A stretch of 64,000 nt of DNA from Actinomadura violacea (GTDB taxonomy: Bacteria; Actinomycetota; Actinomycetes; Streptosporangiales; Streptosporangiaceae), in the NCBI RefSeq assembly GCF_017573465.1, contig NZ_JAGEPF010000044.1:22071-86070 (forward strand). The letters run 5' to 3'. The notes under the pieces were generated by a model. The model was given only the letters and a program-made list of their open reading frames with translations. It did no database searches and had not been told where the DNA came from. Positions 18,379 to 26,505 of this stretch are shown here, in pieces; position 1 is the stretch's first letter; each line of letters starts with the position of its first letter. The position numbers and the translations under genes are program-made.

Positions 18379-19956
18379 TCAGGGCGCGTCGACCTCGGGG
18401 GCGGAACGGTTCGAGCCGCGCAGTGTCAGCAGGGTGAGCAGCGCGGACGCGAGGGCGGCGGCGCCGCAGACGACGAACCCGATCGAGTAGCCGTGGCCGA
18501 CGGCGTCCAGGGCCATGGAGTGGACGGGCTTGAGCGGCGGCGCGGCGGCGGACGCGCTGTTGATGCCGAGCGGCCCGCCTTCGTTCAGCACCTCCATGGC
18601 GGCGTGCTTGAGCCCGGCGGGCAGCGGCGAGGCGTCGAGCTTGTCGGTGAAGCCGGAGCCGGCGCGGCTGAGGGCGACGGCGCCGATGACGGCGGGGCCG
18701 AGGGTGAAGCCGAAGTCGCGCAGCAGGTTGGTGGTCGCGCTGGCCATGCCCTCCAGGTGGTGCGGGACGGTGTTGACGGCGGTCGCGGTGATCGAGGAGA
18801 CGGTGACGGCGAAGCCGATGCCGACCAGGCCGAGCGGCAGGATCAGCGAGGTCATGGCGCGGTCGCCGATCGGCAGCGTCGCGGTCCAAAAGTCGCCGGC
18901 GGCGATGAGGATCAGCCCGCCGCCGGTGAGCAGGCCGGGCGCGACGCGGTGCAGGAGCCGTTCGGTGACCGGCAGGAGGACGAGCGCGAGGCCGTTGAGC
19001 AGCAGGAACGCCATCGCGGTGTGCATGGGCGGCTGGTCCTGCGCGGGGCCGAGCCGGATGCTGACCGAGTAGGCGGTGCCGAGGAAGCTGAACATGCCGA
19101 CGACGGCGACGATCGAGGCGACCGCGAAGGACCGGTTGGCGAACAGGTCGAGCCGCAGCAGCGGCGAGCGGACGCGCAGCTCGGCGGCGACGAACGCGGC
19201 GAGGAACAGCGCGGCGAGCACGAACCCGGCGACGACGGGCGTGGAGCCCCAGCCGTCCTCGGGGCCCTGGATGATGGCGTAGAGCAGCGCGAACAGGCCG
19301 AGGCCGATGGTGATCTGGCCGGCCGGGTCGAGGGAGCGGCCTTCGGGGGCGCGGGAGTCGCGCGCGAGCAGGGTGCTGACGGCCGCGCTGATCGCGGCGA
19401 GGACGGTGACCACGATGAACGACCAGCGCCACGACCCGTAGGTGGCGGTGATGCCGCCGAGCAGCGGGGCGAGGAAGCCGCCGGTGGACAGGCACGCGGC
19501 CCACAGTGCGATGACCCGGGCGCGCTGGGTGCCGCCGCTGGTCCCGGCGGCGAGCATGGCGAGCGAGGTGGGGAACAGCGCGGCGGCGCCGAGGCCCGCG
19601 AGGGCCTGCCCGGCCCACAGCTGGTGGACGCCGGAGCTGGTGGTGCTGACCAGCTCGCCGACCGCCATCAGGGCGGCGCCGCCGATGAGCAGCCGCTTGC
19701 GTCCGAACAGGTCGCCGAGCACGCCGAACGTCAGTTCCAGGACGGCGACGGGCAGCAGGAACGCGTCGGAGATCCAGGTGAGCTGGGACCCGACGGGGTG
19801 CAGGTCCTTCTGGAACAGGCCGTTGAGGGTGGCCGGGATCGCGATGCCGATCTGCGCGAGGCAGACCGCGACGCAACCCGCGATCAGCGTGCCGCGCGCG
19901 AGGGACGCGCCGGACGCCGGCGTGGAGCGGGACGGGGTCTCCGCGGTGGTGGACAC
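18379..19956 (-). CDS. MFS transporter, DHA2-like (14 helices)
   Basis: The 525-residue transporter has about 14 membrane helices, as in drug:H+ antiporters of the DHA2 family. The family loop motif GDLFGRKRLLIGG lies after helix 2 (about 82-94), and the segment near helix 5 carries the expected Gly/Pro pattern, APLLGGITATYG. GTG 19956 is the start, supported by AAGGAG at 6-base spacing; the frame continues upstream without conserved sequence. It shares the strand with a secreted alpha/beta hydrolase, whose stop lies 17 bases upstream, so they may be an operon. Efflux of a toxic or secreted compound is likely, and the PaaX-like gene further upstream may regulate the pair. Confidence 0.93.
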   Translation of the reverse strand: MSTTAETPSRSTPASGASLARGTLIAGCVAVCLAQIGIAIPATLNGLFQKDLHPVGSQLTWISDAFLLPVAVLELTFGVLGDLFGRKRLLIGGAALMAVGELVSTTSSGVHQLWAGQALAGLGAAALFPTSLAMLAAGTSGGTQRARVIALWAACLSTGGFLAPLLGGITATYGSWRWSFIVVTVLAAISAAVSTLLARDSRAPEGRSLDPAGQITIGLGLFALLYAIIQGPEDGWGSTPVVAGFVLAALFLAAFVAAELRVRSPLLRLDLFANRSFAVASIVAVVGMFSFLGTAYSVSIRLGPAQDQPPMHTAMAFLLLNGLALVLLPVTERLLHRVAPGLLTGGGLILIAAGDFWTATLPIGDRAMTSLILPLGLVGIGFAVTVSSITATAVNTVPHHLEGMASATTNLLRDFGFTLGPAVIGAVALSRAGSGFTDKLDASPLPAGLKHAAMEVLNEGGPLGINSASAAAPPLKPVHSMALDAVGHGYSIGFVVCGAAALASALLTLLTLRGSNRSAPEVDAP

Positions 19957-19973
19957 GTGGACTCCTTCGGGGT

Positions 19974-21341
19974 TCAGCGGCGCACGCCGACGAGGACGCC
20001 GGGCCGGTAGGGGACGAACGCGGCGCCGTCGAGGCCGAGCGCGAGCGCGCTGCGCTGCAGCTGGGCGGCGCCGGTGCCGCTCCAGCGTCCGGTGGTGATC
20101 CGGTGCTGGACGGCGTGGACGGCGGCGACGGTCTCGGCGGTGGTGAAGTTGCAGTGGCTCTGCCGGGCGACGTACGCCTGCCGCAGCAGGGCGGAGCGTC
20201 CGGCGGCCCGGACCCGTCCGGCGAACGCGTTCTCCTGCTCGACGGGGACGAGCTGGTCGGACGTGGTGTGCACGTCGAGCAGGGGGACGGCGAGGCCCTG
20301 GCCCGCGGTGGAGGTGCGGGTCAGGGACCGGGCGGCGGCGGGGTCGGCGGTGACGTCCGCGCCCTTGGTGAGGCGGGTGAGGTCGGCGTTGAGGTCGAGC
20401 CCGGCCGTCCGGTACAGCGCGCGTACCTGCGCGGCGTGTGAGGACCGCCGCAAGAGCGCGGTGTAGTCGACGCCCTTGTTCCACGAGGTGTTGCCCCCTG
20501 CGGACAGCTCGACCTGGTACCGCGCGGTGGTCAGGAACGACAGCAGGCCCTGCGAGTACCACGCGTACTGCTGCTTCTCCTGGCCCGTGTAGTCGTGCTT
20601 GGCGGGCGGCTGCTGGTTCGGCGCCCAGTCTGCGAGGTTGAGGTAGGCGGACGCGAGGGCGATCCGGGCGCGCCCTTGCGGGGTGGCCTGCGCCTTGGTG
20701 ACGGCGTCGGTGAGCTCGGTGCCGAGCGCGGCGGCCTCGGCCGCGCCGGAGAAGCCGACGAGCCGGGTCCCGCTACCGGGGCCGAGGAGCGCGGTGATCG
20801 CGTACTCGGCGTCGAGTTGGTAGTTGTCGAGGTCGACGCCTCCGGCGACGAGGCCGCAGAGGCCGAGCGCGCCGTCGACGCGCCCGGCGCCGTCCCGGGC
20901 GATCTGCGCGTTGATCAGCCCGCCCATGGACTGGCCGACGGAGATGACGTGCCGGGGCCGTCCGGCGGCGCCGCGGAACGCGTCGATCGTGGCGAACTGG
21001 TCGCGCTCGGCGGACTTCAGGGCCCACATCGAGCCGTTCGGGTCGTAGGACGAGCCGGCGAGCGCGTAGCCCTCGGCGAGCAGCGCGGTCCGCGCGCCGG
21101 GGCTGGGCGCGTCCTGCGCGACGAGGGGGCCGAAACCGTGGCTGAGCAGCAGCAGCGTGCCGTTCCAGCGGGCGGGCACTTCGGCGGTCCAGGCGGCGCC
21201 GTCGGCGAGCTTCCCGGAGTAGGCGGACGGTGCGGCGGAGTAGGCGGGGGTGGCGGCGGCGGACGGGACGGCCGGGGCGAGCGCGAGCGCGGCGCCGGCG
21301 GCGAGTCCGCCCAGATGGCGGGCGTGGCGGGGGAGGGACAT
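19974..21341 (-). CDS. Secreted alpha/beta hydrolase family protein
   Basis: The 455-residue precursor begins with a signal peptide (1-30; LAAGAALALAPAVPSAAA). The hydrolase core has LLLLSHGFGP (64-73, oxyanion region) and the nucleophile elbow VGQSMGG with Ser138. A C-terminal His within RQSHCNF (near 398) and Asp in TTSDQLVP complete the probable triad. The insert with Trp and Tyr residues (about 210-290) forms a lid. The overall layout resembles secreted actinomycete hydrolases of the tannase/feruloyl-esterase type, but the substrate is unknown. It lies upstream of the MFS gene on the same strand. A 120-base gap separates it from the PaaX-like gene. Confidence 0.85.
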   Translation of the reverse strand: MSLPRHARHLGGLAAGAALALAPAVPSAAATPAYSAAPSAYSGKLADGAAWTAEVPARWNGTLLLLSHGFGPLVAQDAPSPGARTALLAEGYALAGSSYDPNGSMWALKSAERDQFATIDAFRGAAGRPRHVISVGQSMGGLINAQIARDGAGRVDGALGLCGLVAGGVDLDNYQLDAEYAITALLGPGSGTRLVGFSGAAEAAALGTELTDAVTKAQATPQGRARIALASAYLNLADWAPNQQPPAKHDYTGQEKQQYAWYSQGLLSFLTTARYQVELSAGGNTSWNKGVDYTALLRRSSHAAQVRALYRTAGLDLNADLTRLTKGADVTADPAAARSLTRTSTAGQGLAVPLLDVHTTSDQLVPVEQENAFAGRVRAAGRSALLRQAYVARQSHCNFTTAETVAAVHAVQHRITTGRWSGTGAAQLQRSALALGLDGAAFVPYRPGVLVGVRR

Positions 21342-21464
21342 GGGGGGCTCCTGATCGGGGAGCGTGCCGGAAGGTCGCCGCGAATGTACGGCTGATTCTT
21401 GACGGCTGTCAATAATGTGACGAATATCGGACCATGCGCCGCCGCACCCCGATGATCAGCGGTT

Positions 21465-22304
21465 TCAGCTCAGCGGAAGGGTGTCCAGGATCCGGGCGGC
21501 CTCCACCGCCGCGGGCCGCTCCCACCGCCCCGCGAGATCGCGGAACACCGCCTCCGCGCGCATCGCGGGCCAGCCCTCCGGCAGATGCTCGGCCGGCAGG
21601 TGCGGGTCGCGGCGCACCAGCTCCAGCCAGTCGCTGTGCAGGACGAGCTGCCGCGCGAGATCGTCCGGCAGGCCCTCCGCCGCGGCCGGGCGGCCACCGG
21701 CGCCGCCGGTATCCCAGCGGTCGAGGAACGCCTGGTAGCGGGACGCCATCGCCGGCACGTCGAACGCGGTCTCCAGCACGTCCCGCACCTGCGTCGGCGG
21801 CAGCACGCTCCCGCCGAACACCCGGATGTGGGACTCCAGCCCGAGGCCCGCCAGCGCCGCCGCGACGTCGACCATGCCGGGCGCCGCCCACAGGCCGTTC
21901 TGCAGCGGCCCGAACCCCGCCCAGACCAGCCGGGACCGCAGGTCGTGCCGCTCGCGCCGCCAGTCCTCCGGCAGCGAGAACCCGACGAGCGTCCACCGGC
22001 CGTCCCAGTCGCGGTTGACGACGCCCGCCCGCCAGATCCGCTCCCGGCCGTCCTCCAGGACCCCTGCGGCGTGCGCGGACAGCGCGAAGTACATCTTGCG
22101 GCCCTGCCGGTGCCGCTCCAGCAGCCCGCGCTTGACCATCCGGTTCAGCGACGTCCGGACCGCGTGCTCGCCGATCCCCACCCGGCCGAGCACCTCGATG
22201 ACGCTGCCCGCCGACACCGCGACGGGCCGCCCGAGCACGTGCGCCCCGAAGAACGTCAGCATCAGCGGGCGCGTGCGCGCCTCGGCGGCACCGGAGTCAG
22301 GCAT
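21465..22304 (-). CDS. PaaX-family transcriptional regulator
   Basis: The 279-residue protein matches PaaX-type regulators, which respond to phenylacetyl-CoA or related acyl-CoAs in aromatic catabolism and its relatives. An N-terminal winged helix (about 12-80, LMLTFFGAHVLGR and RTSLNRMVKRGLLERHRQGRK in two pieces) is followed by the PaaX-like middle domain (WDGRWTLVGFSLPEDWRRER) and the C-terminal helical domain. The start is ATG 22304 or GTG 22310; there is no strong ribosome site. No paa catabolic genes are in the window, so the target is more likely the adjacent hydrolase and MFS genes. Confidence 0.9.
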   Translation of the reverse strand: MPDSGAAEARTRPLMLTFFGAHVLGRPVAVSAGSVIEVLGRVGIGEHAVRTSLNRMVKRGLLERHRQGRKMYFALSAHAAGVLEDGRERIWRAGVVNRDWDGRWTLVGFSLPEDWRRERHDLRSRLVWAGFGPLQNGLWAAPGMVDVAAALAGLGLESHIRVFGGSVLPPTQVRDVLETAFDVPAMASRYQAFLDRWDTGGAGGRPAAAEGLPDDLARQLVLHSDWLELVRRDPHLPAEHLPEGWPAMRAEAVFRDLAGRWERPAAVEAARILDTLPLS

Positions 22305-22345
22305 CCCCACAGCGTAAGGGGACCCGCGCGGCCGGCCGGCGCCCG

Positions 22346-22987
22346 CTAGTTCTTGAGCAGGTCGTCCAGGAGCGCGTCGTAGTCGTCCTCGCTGCGGCCG
22401 AGGTCGATGCGCGCCCGGTAGCGCAGCCGCAGCAGCGCCTCGAGGCTGTCCTCGGCGAGCGCGACGTCGTCGGGCCCCGGCGTGAGGGACTCGTCGTCGG
22501 CGACCGGCGGCTCGTCGGGGTCGCCGATCCCGGTGCCGACGGCCCGGTCGCGCAGCGCGAGCACCACGTCGGCGCCGCTGGTGGCCCAGTCGTGCGCGCC
22601 GGACGCGTCGCCCTGCGCGTAGAGCACCTCGGCGACGGTGCGGTACACCTCGGGGTCGCGCGGCTTGTCGGCGCGGATCTGGTCGACGAGCGTGCGCGCC
22701 TCGTCGGCCCGGTCCAGTTCGAACAGCGCGTCGGCCAGGTAGGCGCGCGGGTCGCCGTACACCTCGCCGCCGTCCTCCAGGGCCTTGCGGTACAGCTCGG
22801 CGGCCCGGCCGTGGTCGCCGGCGTGCTGCCACTGCTCGCCGGCGCGCAGCAGGACGTTGGCGCGCGACACGCCGCCCGTCACCGACTCGGCCAGCTCGGA
22901 CAGCCGCTCGGCCGCCGAGATGTGATCGCCGGTGCGCAGGGTGTCGAACTCCAGGTCGTCGAGATCGTCTTCCGTCACATGCGTCAC
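22346..22987 (-). CDS. Tetratricopeptide-repeat protein
   Basis: The 213-residue acidic protein has at least three TPR-like helix pairs between residues 20 and 145, for example VLLRAGEQWQHAGDHGRAAELYRKAL and AYLADALFELDRADEARTLVDQI, read in pieces. The C-terminal part (150-213) is acidic and includes LRYRARIDLGRSEDDYD. TPRs mediate protein contacts; no enzyme domain is visible. It lies 41 bases upstream of the PaaX-like gene on the same strand and 92 bases downstream of the NYN gene, so it may be co-transcribed with either. Confidence 0.88.
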   Translation of the reverse strand: MTHVTEDDLDDLEFDTLRTGDHISAAERLSELAESVTGGVSRANVLLRAGEQWQHAGDHGRAAELYRKALEDGGEVYGDPRAYLADALFELDRADEARTLVDQIRADKPRDPEVYRTVAEVLYAQGDASGAHDWATSGADVVLALRDRAVGTGIGDPDEPPVADDESLTPGPDDVALAEDSLEALLRLRYRARIDLGRSEDDYDALLDDLLKN

Positions 22988-23079
22988 GGTTCAACGCTAC
23001 CCGCCGGCGGCCGGCCGAAGCGGGCGAATCACTGATGATCGTGCATTACCCGCCCGTAAGTGTCCGGGGCGTACCGCCG

Positions 23080-24612
23080 TCACCTGCGGGAACGTTCGAG
23101 GGCGTCCCAGAATCCGCGGCGCAGCGCGTGCCGCACCTCGTCGTGGAGCAGGAAGTCGATGGGCAGCGACGAGCCCTGCAGCAGGCGCGCCTCCAGGTCG
23201 GAGGGCATGCGGGGCTTGCGGGCGAGGACGGCCTCGAGCCACAGCGCGGGCGCGTCCCGGGCGACGGACTCGCCGAAGTCCTGGCCCTCCTGGTGCGCGG
23301 CCTTCACGGCGTCGGCGAGGGTCGGGGTGTTCTGCTGCGCGGGGACGGGCGCGATCTGCTGCGGCCCGGTGTAGGGGCCGTGCGGCCGGCTCTCCGGCAG
23401 CGGCGAGGCGCCGGACGAGTGGGGCGGCAGGTTCTGCGGGGGCAGCGTCTGCGGCGGGGGCGGCGGCGAGGGGGACGGCACCGGCGACGGCGAGCCGTAC
23501 TGCGGGCCGCTGAGCGGCGGCCGGCTCGGCGCCGGAGCGGGGGACGACGCGGGCGGGGCCTGGAGCGGCGAGGACGGCAGGGGCAGCCCGCCGGAGCCCA
23601 GCGAGGACGACGAGCCCAGCGACGACGACGACCCGAGGCCGCCGCTGCCGGGCAGGGGCAGCGGTCCGGTGGGGACACCGACGCCGCTGCTGCCGCCGAG
23701 GCCGGGCGTACCGGACGGCCCGGACGACGCCGACGGCGACGATCCGATGCCCGACGAGCCCATCCCCGACGAGCCCATCCCCGAGGAGCTCATGCCGGGC
23801 GAGTTCATCCCGGACGAACCCATCCCTGACGAACCCATGCCGGAGGAGCCCATCCCCGACGAGCCGATCCCGGACGAGCCGAGGCCCGACGCGGCGGGGC
23901 TCAGCGGCGGCTGCCCGCCGATCGGCGACGACGGCGGCGGGCCGTTGTGCGCGGTGGTCTGGAGCGGGCCGAGCGGCGCGCCGGCGCCGCCGGGGCCGTG
24001 CCCGTTGGAGCCGTGCCCGTTGGACAGCGGGCCGGCGCCGAGCGCGGGCGGCCCGGCGCCGGCCCCGGAGTCGATGCCGCTGAGCAGGTTGACGTAGGGG
24101 CGCAGGTGCCCGGCGCCGATCTCGATGAGGTCGTCGCACTCCTGGCGCAGCACCCGGGAGATCGTCCAGTTGCCGTCGACGGCGACGTGCACGACGGTGA
24201 CGCGCAGGCCGAGGTCCTGGGCGTCGGAGACGACCTGGGCGAGGTCCTCGTCGCCGCTGACCACGACGGCGTCGGCGAGCGCGCCGTTGCGGGCGAGGGT
24301 CATCAGGTCGCGGTGGATCTCGGTGTCGACGCCCTCGCGGCGGCCCGGGCGGATGCGGCCGAGGCGGAGCTTGAGGCCGGGCAGGTCGGCGAGCGCGTCG
24401 TGCTCGGGGGCGCGGCGGCCCTCGACGGTCGCCTCGTACCAGTAGCAGCGCAGCAGCGGCATGCCGGTGCGCTCGCGCGCGAGGTTGCCGAGCAGTTGCA
24501 GCAGCCCGCCGAAGTCCCACGAGACGGTCTCGCGATGGCGGGTGCCGTGCACCGCCATGGCGCCGTCGGCCAGCAGGTAGCCGGCGTCTACGAACAGCGC
24601 GCAGCGATCCAT
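23080..24612 (-). CDS. NYN-domain protein with long GSSGM repeat linker
   Basis: The 510-residue protein starts with an NYN (LabA/PIN-like) nuclease domain (1-175). Catalytic acids are Asp9 in FVDAGYL, a Glu/Asp cluster in DTEIHRDLM (near 95-103) and SGDEDLAQ (near 118-125). Such domains bind and may cleave RNA. A low-complexity linker (about 180-430) holds about ten tandem GSSG(M/I) pentapeptides, coded by 15-base repeats at about 23735-23890, then a Pro/Gln-rich part. A C-terminal conserved helix domain (about 435-510) has LADAVKAAHQEGQDFGES. NYN proteins of this layout are common in actinomycetes; the repeat tract is the unusual part. The 240-base gap to 24853 holds nothing I recognise. 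Confidence 0.88.
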   Translation of the reverse strand: MDRCALFVDAGYLLADGAMAVHGTRHRETVSWDFGGLLQLLGNLARERTGMPLLRCYWYEATVEGRRAPEHDALADLPGLKLRLGRIRPGRREGVDTEIHRDLMTLARNGALADAVVVSGDEDLAQVVSDAQDLGLRVTVVHVAVDGNWTISRVLRQECDDLIEIGAGHLRPYVNLLSGIDSGAGAGPPALGAGPLSNGHGSNGHGPGGAGAPLGPLQTTAHNGPPPSSPIGGQPPLSPAASGLGSSGIGSSGMGSSGMGSSGMGSSGMNSPGMSSSGMGSSGMGSSGIGSSPSASSGPSGTPGLGGSSGVGVPTGPLPLPGSGGLGSSSSLGSSSSLGSGGLPLPSSPLQAPPASSPAPAPSRPPLSGPQYGSPSPVPSPSPPPPPQTLPPQNLPPHSSGASPLPESRPHGPYTGPQQIAPVPAQQNTPTLADAVKAAHQEGQDFGESVARDAPALWLEAVLARKPRMPSDLEARLLQGSSLPIDFLLHDEVRHALRRGFWDALERSRR

Positions 24613-24853
24613 GCGACACCGCCCTTCCTCTAACGGGAGCTCACAGGCCGGCGTAGTGACCTCGGGCGCCTAATAGCGTAGTGAAGCCCGTCAGCCCCGT
24701 AGGCCAATACGGCGATTCGCACTCTTTCATGGCATACCGCCGGTTCGCGACTCCCCAGTAACAACAAACCGGGAACCGCGGCGGACGCTACCAGCCGATG
24801 CCCTCCCGCCCCGCCCTTCCCCATGATCTTTACGGGAAGAGCAGGTGGCCGGT

Positions 24854-26236
24854 TCACCCGTAGGGCCCCCGCGACCGTGCCTTCAACCGCCCATGGAACC
24901 GGCCGTCGGCGAGGACGGGCGCCATGACCTGCCGCGGAACCCCGGCGGGCGGCCCCGCGCCGGTGTCGACGCGCACCGCGCCGCCCACCTTGACGTGCAC
25001 GCCGCCGCCGACCTTGACGTCCACCAGGTCGTGCCCGCCCGTGCGGACGGTGACGCGGACGAACAGCCCGTGCGGCGGCCGGTGGACGGGCGGCCGCGGC
25101 TTGGGTCGCGGCGGCCGCTTGTGCAGGTGCTGCCGCGGCGGCTTGGCGGCCGGCGGCGCCTTGACGTGCGGTTTCGGATGCGGCGCGGGCCGCTGCGCCA
25201 CCGGCTCGACCACGGGCGCCGCCGGACGCGGAGGCGCCGGACGCGGCGCGGGCGGCTTCGGGGCGGGCGGGCGCGGCGCGGCCTGCGCGATGGCGGGCGG
25301 GTCGTGCGCGGGCTCGATCGGCTCCTTGTCGGACACGAGCATCATCGCGGCGGCCACCGCGGCCGCCACCGCCACCGCGCCGCCGCCCGCGAGCGCCTGC
25401 TGCTGCCGTTTCGGCAGGTACCGCAGCCAGCTGAACAGCCCGGCCTTGGACGCCAGCGCCACGCCCGACGCGGTGCCGAGCACCAGCGGGCCGAGCCCCT
25501 CGCGCAGCGCCGTGTTCAGGGCGGCGAGCTCGGTGTACAGCGTCTTGCAGTGCGCGCAGCCGTCCAGGTGCCGCTGGATGCGGCGGCTCTCGCGGCCCGC
25601 CAGCGCGCCCCGCACGAACGACCCGAGCCGCTCCATCGTCGACCGGCACTCGCGGGGCGTCACGTCCCGGCTCTCGATGTGCATCTGCAGGTACGCCTGC
25701 CGCAGCCCCTCGCGGGCCCGGTAGGCGAGCGCCGCCGCGCCGTTGGCGGTGAGGCCGAGCAGCGGCGCGACCTCCGCCGGCTTCGCGCCCTCGACCTCGG
25801 TGTGCCAGAGCACCTCCTGCCAGCGGTCGGGCAGCGACCGGTACGCCCGGACGATCAGCGAGCGCTCCAGCTCGGCGAGCGCCGGGTCCTCGAAGGGGAC
25901 GCCCTCGTCGAACTCCTCGATCTGGTCGGTGCGGTGGACACGGCGGTCGGCGCGCCGCCGGTCGTACACCGAGCGGCGCACGGCGGTGAGCAGGTACGGG
26001 CGGAACCCGGTGTCGGGCCCGGCGCCGCGCCGCAGCACGCCGAGGACCTTGGCGAACGCGTCCTGCACGGCGTCCTCGGCGGCGGCCTGGTCGGAGCCGC
26101 CGGTCAGGTGCCGGGCGAGGCCGCGGGCCGCCGCGACGTGCCGCTCGTACAGCGTCGCGTACGCCGACACGTCGCCGTCGCGGACCCGGGAGATGAGCGC
26201 CGCGTCCCCGGTCCCGGTCGTGGCGGGCTCCTCCAC
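24854..26236 (-). CDS. ECF sigma factor fused to anti-sigma-like zinc domain and membrane segment
   Basis: The 460-residue protein carries sigma region 2 (about 25-96, DAVQDAFAKVL and FRPYLLTAVRRS) and region 4 (about 120-185, SLPDRWQEVLWHTEVEGAKPAEVA). A ZAS-like zinc segment follows, with Cys197, His223, Cys227 and Cys230 in an H-x3-C-x2-C arrangement. Residues 283-301 form a membrane helix, and the extracytoplasmic part (305-460) is Pro/Ala/Lys/His-rich. A sigma factor and its own anti-sigma-like domain in one chain is known for some actinobacterial ECF groups. GTG 26236 follows a GGGAGG ribosome site; the frame opens 36 codons earlier without conservation. Surface stress sensing is inferred. 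Confidence 0.85.
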   Translation of the reverse strand: MEEPATTGTGDAALISRVRDGDVSAYATLYERHVAAARGLARHLTGGSDQAAAEDAVQDAFAKVLGVLRRGAGPDTGFRPYLLTAVRRSVYDRRRADRRVHRTDQIEEFDEGVPFEDPALAELERSLIVRAYRSLPDRWQEVLWHTEVEGAKPAEVAPLLGLTANGAAALAYRAREGLRQAYLQMHIESRDVTPRECRSTMERLGSFVRGALAGRESRRIQRHLDGCAHCKTLYTELAALNTALREGLGPLVLGTASGVALASKAGLFSWLRYLPKRQQQALAGGGAVAVAAAVAAAMMLVSDKEPIEPAHDPPAIAQAAPRPPAPKPPAPRPAPPRPAAPVVEPVAQRPAPHPKPHVKAPPAAKPPRQHLHKRPPRPKPRPPVHRPPHGLFVRVTVRTGGHDLVDVKVGGGVHVKVGGAVRVDTGAGPPAGVPRQVMAPVLADGRFHGRLKARSRGPYG

Positions 26237-26505
26237 GTGGCCTCCCTCACGGACGCGCCGTCCTTGGCGGGCTCTTCGCCACCCCGATGCTAGCTCGTTG
26301 TGACGCCTTGACCACACATTGTCGCTCACGCCGGGGGTCGCCATGTTCGATTTCGCAGAACCGCGTCATGGACGGTTCCCTCGCGCGTTGGAGGGGCGTG
26401 GACGGTTCCCCAGGCCGTCCGCCCGGGGTGCGCCCGTTCCGGCGAGGGGGCTGAACGGGTGCACCCCGCTCCGTCCGTCGTGCCTGGTGGGCACGCGGAG
26501 CGGCG

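Noticed and set aside
23735..23890. A CRISPR-like array of short repeats
   Set aside because: The 15-base units are in frame within a conserved coding sequence and lack spacers of constant length.
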